11,911 nucleotides of DNA from JBGSKY01 sp041740995. Lineage in GTDB: Bacteria > Planctomycetota > Planctomycetia > Pirellulales > Pirellulaceae. The first letter of the stretch is position 1, and the number at the start of each line of letters is the position of its first letter. Under the pieces are notes generated by a model. The model was not told where the DNA came from. It did not search any database and saw only the letters and a list, made by a program, of their open reading frames with translations. Location: assembly GCA_041740995.1 (NCBI GenBank), contig JBGSKY010000060.1:1-11911 (forward strand), given 5' to 3'. This document shows, one piece after another, positions 7,368 through 11,911 of the stretch. Both the position numbers and the translations under genes were made by a program.

Positions 7368-7385
7368 AAAACATTGGAATGTTTT
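7368..7385. promoter_or_regulatory. Perfect inverted repeat upstream of glgC, operator or terminator
   Basis: AAAACATT, a GG spacer, then AATGTTTT form a perfect 8-bp-arm dyad. The AAAACA/TGTTTT stem with a TTGGAA loop ends in four T's, so it could be a weak terminator in either direction. It also has the size and symmetry of a dimeric repressor site. It lies 122 nt before the glgC start. Confidence 0.35.
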
Positions 7386-7507
7386 GCCTGCTATTGGTCG
7401 ATAGTTTTAAAAGACGAAATCTAAAGGCGTTGGTCAATCCTCTCACTACTTTGTCGGTACATCAAACAAAAATGAATTAGTCCCGTAGACCAAAAGGCTT
7501 GAAAACC

Positions 7508-8830
7508 ATGAAGGACACCCTCGCCGTAGTGCTGGCAGGAGGCAAAGGAACGCGTCTTGAGCCATTAACGTTGGATCGAGCAAAACCTGCGGTCCCGTTC
7601 GGCGGATGTTATCGAATTATCGATTTTGTACTTTCGAATTGCCTTAACAGCGGGCTACGAAAGATTCTTCTTCTGACGCAATACAAGGCAATGAGCCTTG
7701 ATCGTCATGTGAACGTTGGCTGGCGGCAATATTTCTGTCGCGAATTGTGCGAGTTCTTAGACATTCTGCCGCCTCAGCAGCGGATCGATGAAAGTTGGTA
7801 TCGCGGTACTGCTGATGCGGTTTACCAAAATATTTACTCCATCGAAAAAGAGTCGCCTAAGAACGTGATCGTTCTGGCGGGTGATCACATCTACAAGATG
7901 AACTACGGTCCAATGCTCGAGTTTCATAAGCAGAACAATGCCGATTTGACGATCGGAGCGTTGAAGGTCGACCCGCAGTCGGCAAAAGAGTTCGGTGTAA
8001 TGGAAGTTGACAGCTCACATCGCTTGCATGGCTTTGAAGAAAAGCCGGCCAACCCAAAGCTAATGCCCGGTTCGGAAGATCGCTGCTTAGCATCGATGGG
8101 GATTTATATCTTTGATTCCAAATTCCTGCTTGACCAGCTTTGTCGAGACGCTGCAAAAGCAAATACACAACGAGATTTTGGTAAGAACATAATCCCTTCG
8201 GTGATCGATAGCCATCGTGTGTTTGCCTTCCCATTTCGGGATGAGAATGGAAAGAAAGATGCTTACTGGCGCGACGTCGGCACGATTGACGCCTACTACG
8301 AAGCCAATATGGATTTGGTGCACATCGACCCGCAACTTAATCTGTACGATCAGAACTGGCCGATTCGAACATTCCTCCCGAATCTGCCTCCACCGAAGTT
8401 TGTCTTTGGCGCGGCCGAGCATGGCGGAACTCGCGGAGTTGCGATGGATTCCATGGCATGCTGCGGTTGCATTGTAAGTGGTGGTACGGTCCATCAAAGC
8501 ATTTTAGGACCCAATACGAGGGTCAATAGTTATGCCACTGTCTCAGAAAGTATATTATTCGAGGGCGTTGATGTCGGTCGGCATTCGCAAATTCGACGAG
8601 CTATTATCGACAAGGGAGTCAAGATTCCACCGGGGACTCAAATCGGCTATGATTTGAATGCTGATCGCGAGCGCGGGTTCACCATTAGCGAGCATGGCGT
8701 GGTGGTCGTCCCAAAGACCAATCACTTCGGAAGTTTTGACACAATCCACGATTCGCATCGCAAAATAAATGCCTCACATCTGTCGTCGGCATTGATGGAC
8801 GCAAACGTTCAAAGTCGCGTCAGCCTCTAA
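7508..8830 (+). CDS. glgC: Glucose-1-phosphate adenylyltransferase (ADP-glucose pyrophosphorylase)
   Basis: This 440-residue enzyme makes ADP-glucose from ATP and glucose 1-phosphate, the committed step of bacterial glycogen synthesis. Motifs match E. coli GlgC closely: VVLAGGKGTRL (7-17), RAKPAVPFGG (24-33), SWYRGTADAVYQN (96-108), AGDHIYK with catalytic D126, FEEKPANP with substrate-binding K179, SMGIYIFD, and AYWRDVGTIDAYYEAN (252-267). A C-terminal left-handed beta-helix follows (SILGPNTRVNSYATVSESILFEGVDVG). The E. coli fructose-1,6-bisphosphate activator lysine (K39) aligns with D23, so allosteric control probably differs. I chose ATG 7508 because AAAAGG lies 10 nt upstream; the in-frame TTG 7499 is too close to that site. 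A GGDEF gene follows within 5-14 nt, suggesting one transcript. No other glycogen gene is visible. Confidence 0.95.
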   Translation: MKDTLAVVLAGGKGTRLEPLTLDRAKPAVPFGGCYRIIDFVLSNCLNSGLRKILLLTQYKAMSLDRHVNVGWRQYFCRELCEFLDILPPQQRIDESWYRGTADAVYQNIYSIEKESPKNVIVLAGDHIYKMNYGPMLEFHKQNNADLTIGALKVDPQSAKEFGVMEVDSSHRLHGFEEKPANPKLMPGSEDRCLASMGIYIFDSKFLLDQLCRDAAKANTQRDFGKNIIPSVIDSHRVFAFPFRDENGKKDAYWRDVGTIDAYYEANMDLVHIDPQLNLYDQNWPIRTFLPNLPPPKFVFGAAEHGGTRGVAMDSMACCGCIVSGGTVHQSILGPNTRVNSYATVSESILFEGVDVGRHSQIRRAIIDKGVKIPPGTQIGYDLNADRERGFTISEHGVVVVPKTNHFGSFDTIHDSHRKINASHLSSALMDANVQSRVSL

Positions 8831-8835
8831 TTGCT

Positions 8836-9921
8836 TTGACTGGGATGTTTGCGGTGAATGTCGATCTGACTGTTTTTTTTACCGGAATTTTAATCGGTAC
8901 CAGCTTAATAATGGTTGGTTTAATCACCGGTTGGCTGTTAGGTCGTCGAGCGCATGCGGGCGGAAATAATCCAGCGACAAATGATTCTTTTCAGCAACGC
9001 CAGGTCGTTGATTTTATCCGTAACTTTGCAACCTGGACCAAAGATTTTTCCGGCGACTTTTCTAAGTACCAATCGAAGCTCAGCAAGCTTTCCGAACATG
9101 CTGAAAGCAACGCGGGAAATGTTTCTGGTGACGATGTCAAGCTGCTTTTACGTGATATTTTGGAAGCCAATCGCAGTCTGCAAGATCGACTCGAAGCGGC
9201 CGAAGTTCGGTTAGAGGAACAAACCCAAGAATTAGGGGCGTACCTCACTGAGGCTCGAACGGATGTCCTTACCGGATTGCCAAATCGTCGCGCATTTGAT
9301 CAAGCCGCCGACGAACAGTTTAAGCTTTGGAAAGAGAAAAAAGCTGTTTTCGCGTTGGCCTTGCTCGATATCGATTTTTTCAAAAGCGTCAACGACACAT
9401 ATGGGCATCCAGCTGGAGACGCGGTCCTAGTCGAAGTCGCAGCGAGATTAAAACAGTTCGCCGGGCAAGACTTCAAAATTGGTCGCTATGGTGGTGAAGA
9501 GTTCGTCATCCTGTTGCCCTGTAATCTTCACAAAGCGGCCGCGCAGGTCGAACGATTTAGAAATGCCATAGCCAGTGAACCAGTTGCTTTGGAAAATGAA
9601 CCGTTGCGAATAACCGTTTCGTGCGGAGTAGCAGAAATTCGAAATGACGAGCGACTTGGGAACTTGTTTCGCAGGGCTGACGAAGCGTTATACTCCGCAA
9701 AACTAGGCGGTCGTAATCGAGTATTCCTGCACAACGGCTCGATCTGCGAGCAGTATGGTCAACCGGGTGATCCAGAATTGCCACGTGTGCGAGATGCTGC
9801 TCAAGCGACGAATGCGGATTTGCAAAACGATTCGGATGATTTGATGCAGGCCAGACGAAAGCTGCAAGCAAGATTTGATGAACTCATCGGCTTGGAGATG
9901 CAACGTCCGCCGGTTAAGTAG
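8836..9921 (+). CDS. Membrane-anchored GGDEF diguanylate cyclase
   Basis: This 361-residue protein (from TTG 8836; ATG 8845 gives 358) should make cyclic di-GMP from two GTP. An N-terminal transmembrane helix spans about residues 11-35 (VFFTGILIGTSLIMVGLITG), followed by the basic RRAH, which suggests the rest is cytoplasmic. A linker and a coiled-coil signalling helix (about 101-140) lead into the GGDEF domain (about 138-298), with DVLTGLPNRR (143-152), LLDIDFFKSVNDTYGHPAGD (177-195) and the active-site GGEEF (219-223). The RxxD inhibitory I-site is absent: residues 210-213 are GQDF. A 60-residue polar tail of unknown role follows the domain. No sensory domain is recognisable. It starts 5-14 nt after glgC, so it is probably co-transcribed, and it ends 4 nt from the convergent TPR gene. 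Confidence 0.92.
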   Translation: MTGMFAVNVDLTVFFTGILIGTSLIMVGLITGWLLGRRAHAGGNNPATNDSFQQRQVVDFIRNFATWTKDFSGDFSKYQSKLSKLSEHAESNAGNVSGDDVKLLLRDILEANRSLQDRLEAAEVRLEEQTQELGAYLTEARTDVLTGLPNRRAFDQAADEQFKLWKEKKAVFALALLDIDFFKSVNDTYGHPAGDAVLVEVAARLKQFAGQDFKIGRYGGEEFVILLPCNLHKAAAQVERFRNAIASEPVALENEPLRITVSCGVAEIRNDERLGNLFRRADEALYSAKLGGRNRVFLHNGSICEQYGQPGDPELPRVRDAAQATNADLQNDSDDLMQARRKLQARFDELIGLEMQRPPVK

Positions 9922-9937
9922 CTCGCTACGGCAACCG
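9911..9937. terminator. Hairpin spanning two convergent stop codons
   Basis: CGGTT (9911-9915) pairs with AACCG (9933-9937), and inside it GTAGC (9918-9922) pairs with GCTAC (9925-9929), with a small internal loop. Both TAG stops (plus 9919-9921, minus 9926-9928) lie in the inner stem. With only 4 nt between the genes this is the only candidate for a shared bidirectional terminator, but no T-tract flanks it. Confidence 0.3.
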
Positions 9938-11911
9938 CATGGTCAAGAAACCGCTGACGCTGACGCTTTCATAAACGTGAGCAAAGATGCCCGAGACATT
10001 CAACTCGCTGCTCAGCCAGCCATTGTAATCTCTATGTCCGCGAAGCTGGAAAAGTGCATACCCCTCGGAATCGGAGTCGATCCGCCCGCCGCCATAGACC
10101 GAGTACCAGTGCTCGGCAGAGCCTCGAAAGTTGTGTCTGCTGACCCAAACTCGGTGTTCTAAGCCAGCGGTCACAAAAGTAAAACCACTCGGGCTGAAGT
10201 AAGGATGAACCGCATTAAATATGTCGTTACTCGCTCCGATTCGCATCGTATCGTCGTCGTACGAGATCAAATTCATATCCAATCGAGCTTGCAATTGTTG
10301 CCTTCCAGGAATCAGCGTATACGCATTCCGAACGACCAGTTCGTGCAAGGAATTCCGATCGGAGTAAGCTGCGTAGCGATACATCGCGTCCGCCCTCCAA
10401 CGCCAATTGAAATTCGTGGCGGCATTCAGCTCAAAACCGCCTCGATAGATATCCTGGCGAATCGACTCGCCATTTTCAGCAACGTTTTCTAAAAAACTGT
10501 TCAAGCCGAGTTGCACGTCTTGCGGCGTGCGAAAAGTCACACCGGTACGGAAAGTCGGGCGGGTTGAAAAGCCACGATCGTATTGTTCCAATTCCATCAA
10601 GGCGAAAAGATTCAGAAAGTCGGCTGGCCGATTCTGGAAACCGAGAATTCCTACATTTCCATTCGCATCGTCGCCTTGTTGTGGTAACAAAAACTTATGC
10701 GCGTAGCCCGCGATTAAAAACTCATCTTGATCGCCTCGCGGAATCATTGCCGTGCTTTCCAAGCGAAGAATATTGATATCGCTCAAGCCTTCGCGTCCTT
10801 TACGATATTGGAAATCGAAAGCGTTGCGGGCTTGTGGACGTAGTTCGAGACTTAACCGGCGACGCGCGATTTGAGCTTCGATGTGGCAAGGGTCTAGTTG
10901 AAGAAGCTCGTTGTACTTGCAAATTGCGGCTTGGGTTAAATTGAGTCCGGATAGCACCTGCGCATGGTCGAAAAGAACCTCTTGGTTCGTCGGCTGGATT
11001 GCTTCCAGAGATTCAAAATGCCCCAGCGATTTCAAGGGCTTCCAGTCCTTCCAATATTTTCCTGATCTTTCGGTCTCGATCGTCTGCTGGCGGTAAACTG
11101 CCTGCTCAAACTCGCCCTGCATCCAATCTAGATCATTTTCCAAGTAGCTTGTCTGCGGCAAGAAATCCTGCGGACGATGAAAAGACTTTGCCGCTTCGTA
11201 TCGCCGATTGGCTTCATCAACGCCACTGTCAGCGTAACCAACTCGAGCGTGTTCCAATCGGGCGAGCGTATGATTGGGCAACGCAGTCAAAATCTTGTTG
11301 TAGTAAATTTGGCTCGCGACGAAATCATTGGATCGATTAAACGATCTTGCGATGCCAAGCTGTGCTCGGGTGTTCTCAGGGGCGACAGTAAGAACACTTT
11401 GATAGTCCAAGCAATCATCGCAACCTCCCGAACATCGATTGCACATGCTGCGGGCTTCGGCCAGGGCAATTTTGAGATACAGGTTCTGAGGGTCGAACAT
11501 TAACGCCTGGCTCAGCAAACGTTCGGCCAGTTTGCAATTGCAATCTTCCATTGCAAGCTGAGCAATTAATATTCGATCGTAACTTGCCGGGCCAAAAGTG
11601 CTGAGTTCGTTAGACAGTACTGCTTCAGCCTTTGCTTGATGGCCGAGATTTGTCAGGCAAACATAAAGTCCGTAACGCAATTTGGCCGATTCTCCGTTTG
11701 GCAAAGCGCGAGTTCGGTTGAAAGTTTCCAGAGCTTCGGAATTCCGACCTTGTTTCAATTGTGCTAGCCCCAGAGTTGTCCAGAGCATCGCTGCTGTTTT
11801 TGGATCGGTTGTTCTCGGAATCGCAGATCTAGCGGCCCCTTCTGCTTGGGCGTATCGATGTCCACGCAATAAAATCTCGGCAACTCCGGCCGCATTGCTT
11901 CGCTTGCTTGA
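9926..11911 (-). CDS. TPR protein with C-terminal outer-membrane beta-barrel-like region, 5' end missing
   Basis: The frame stays open through the right edge, so the N-terminus and any signal peptide lie outside the window; 661 residues are visible. The TTG at 11867-11869 is internal, since in-frame sense codons continue upstream of it. The first ~350 residues are tetratricopeptide repeats (for example TTLGLAQLKQGRNSEALETF and LDPCHIEAQIARRRL). The last ~300 are rich in alternating aromatic/polar strands (FDFQYRKGREG, WRWRADAMYRYAAYSDR, VHPYFSPSGFTFVTAGLEHR, WYSVYGGGRIDSDSEGYALF), as in an outer-membrane barrel. This layout recalls the exopolysaccharide porins PgaA and BcsC and the NfrA/YaiO group, but the family is not certain. 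The end, TMRLP, lacks the usual terminal Phe/Trp. A CX2CX3CX2C cluster sits at visible residues 157-167. It is convergent with the GGDEF gene, 4 nt apart. Confidence 0.8.
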   Translation of the reverse strand, partial: SSKRSNAAGVAEILLRGHRYAQAEGAARSAIPRTTDPKTAAMLWTTLGLAQLKQGRNSEALETFNRTRALPNGESAKLRYGLYVCLTNLGHQAKAEAVLSNELSTFGPASYDRILIAQLAMEDCNCKLAERLLSQALMFDPQNLYLKIALAEARSMCNRCSGGCDDCLDYQSVLTVAPENTRAQLGIARSFNRSNDFVASQIYYNKILTALPNHTLARLEHARVGYADSGVDEANRRYEAAKSFHRPQDFLPQTSYLENDLDWMQGEFEQAVYRQQTIETERSGKYWKDWKPLKSLGHFESLEAIQPTNQEVLFDHAQVLSGLNLTQAAICKYNELLQLDPCHIEAQIARRRLSLELRPQARNAFDFQYRKGREGLSDINILRLESTAMIPRGDQDEFLIAGYAHKFLLPQQGDDANGNVGILGFQNRPADFLNLFALMELEQYDRGFSTRPTFRTGVTFRTPQDVQLGLNSFLENVAENGESIRQDIYRGGFELNAATNFNWRWRADAMYRYAAYSDRNSLHELVVRNAYTLIPGRQQLQARLDMNLISYDDDTMRIGASNDIFNAVHPYFSPSGFTFVTAGLEHRVWVSRHNFRGSAEHWYSVYGGGRIDSDSEGYALFQLRGHRDYNGWLSSELNVSGIFAHVYESVSVSGFLTMRLP

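Larger units (their letters stand above)
7213..7507. other. Spacer between asnB and glgC with two inverted repeats
   Basis: This 295-nt AT-rich spacer has no plausible gene. Nine bases after the asnB stop it holds a short hairpin (7221-7236), and centrally a perfect 8-bp-arm inverted repeat (7368-7385). The last 20 nt carry AAAAGG (7492-7497), a good ribosome site for glgC. A long leader of about 120 nt lies between the second repeat and glgC. No obvious -35/-10 pair could be chosen with confidence. Confidence 0.45.

Noticed and set aside
8087..8497. 136-codon minus-strand frame inside glgC
   Set aside because: It is a shadow of the highly conserved glgC coding strand, with no motif of its own.
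11867..11869. TTG as the start of the TPR gene
   Set aside because: In-frame sense codons with TPR-like composition continue to the window edge (AAGVAEILLRGHRYAQAE), so the true start lies outside.
1..11911. CRISPR array, tRNA/rRNA genes, insertion sequence or phage genes
   Set aside because: No spaced direct repeats, cloverleaf-like sequences, transposase/integrase motifs or terminal inverted repeats were seen when reading both strands.

Overview
The window reads as a chromosomal segment of a planctomycete, most likely from the Pirellulaceae (Rhodopirellula-like). The main reason is the tandem DUF1553 (PSD1) and Tat-exported DUF1501 gene pair at the left edge, an arrangement expanded in Planctomycetota. 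Base composition is close to half GC by eye. Shine-Dalgarno motifs are weak or absent before most genes, so several starts are uncertain. I see no rRNA, tRNA, CRISPR array, transposase, integrase or attachment site.

Layout: (1) 1-1913, the 3' end of a DUF1553 gene overlapping a complete DUF1501 gene by 4 nt. (2) 1914-2191, a spacer with a possible 43-codon ORF. (3) 2192-3325, a GT4 glycosyltransferase. (4) 3357-3905, two short reading frames in the same frame, separated by one TAG: a signal-peptide-bearing half and an alpha/beta-looking half with no good start codon. They may be one broken or read-through gene. (5) 3906-5063 on the minus strand, an exported 6-phosphogluconolactonase-like beta-propeller that abuts the preceding frame tail to tail with no spacer. 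(6) 5064-5277, a divergent intergenic region. (7) 5278-7212, a glutamine-hydrolysing asparagine synthase. (8) 7213-7507, an AT-rich spacer with two perfect inverted repeats. (9) 7508-8830 glgC (ADP-glucose pyrophosphorylase), followed almost immediately by (10) 8836-9921, a membrane-anchored GGDEF diguanylate cyclase. (11) 9926-11911 on the minus strand, a TPR protein with a C-terminal beta-barrel-like region, cut by the right edge and convergent with the GGDEF gene across 4 nt.

The genes do not form one obvious operon. There is a carbohydrate and envelope theme: a GT4 transferase, ADP-glucose synthesis, a secreted sugar-lactonase-fold protein, c-di-GMP synthesis and a possible TPR/outer-membrane-barrel exporter. 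The glgC-GGDEF spacing suggests co-transcription of glycogen-precursor synthesis with c-di-GMP signalling. The convergent TPR/barrel protein resembles exopolysaccharide secretion porins (PgaA/BcsC type) only in architecture. I found no clear evidence of a wholly new system. The best leads are the TAG-split small secreted gene at 3357-3905, the GT4 with an altered EX7E motif, the GGDEF protein without an I-site, and the four-cysteine cluster inside the TPR protein.
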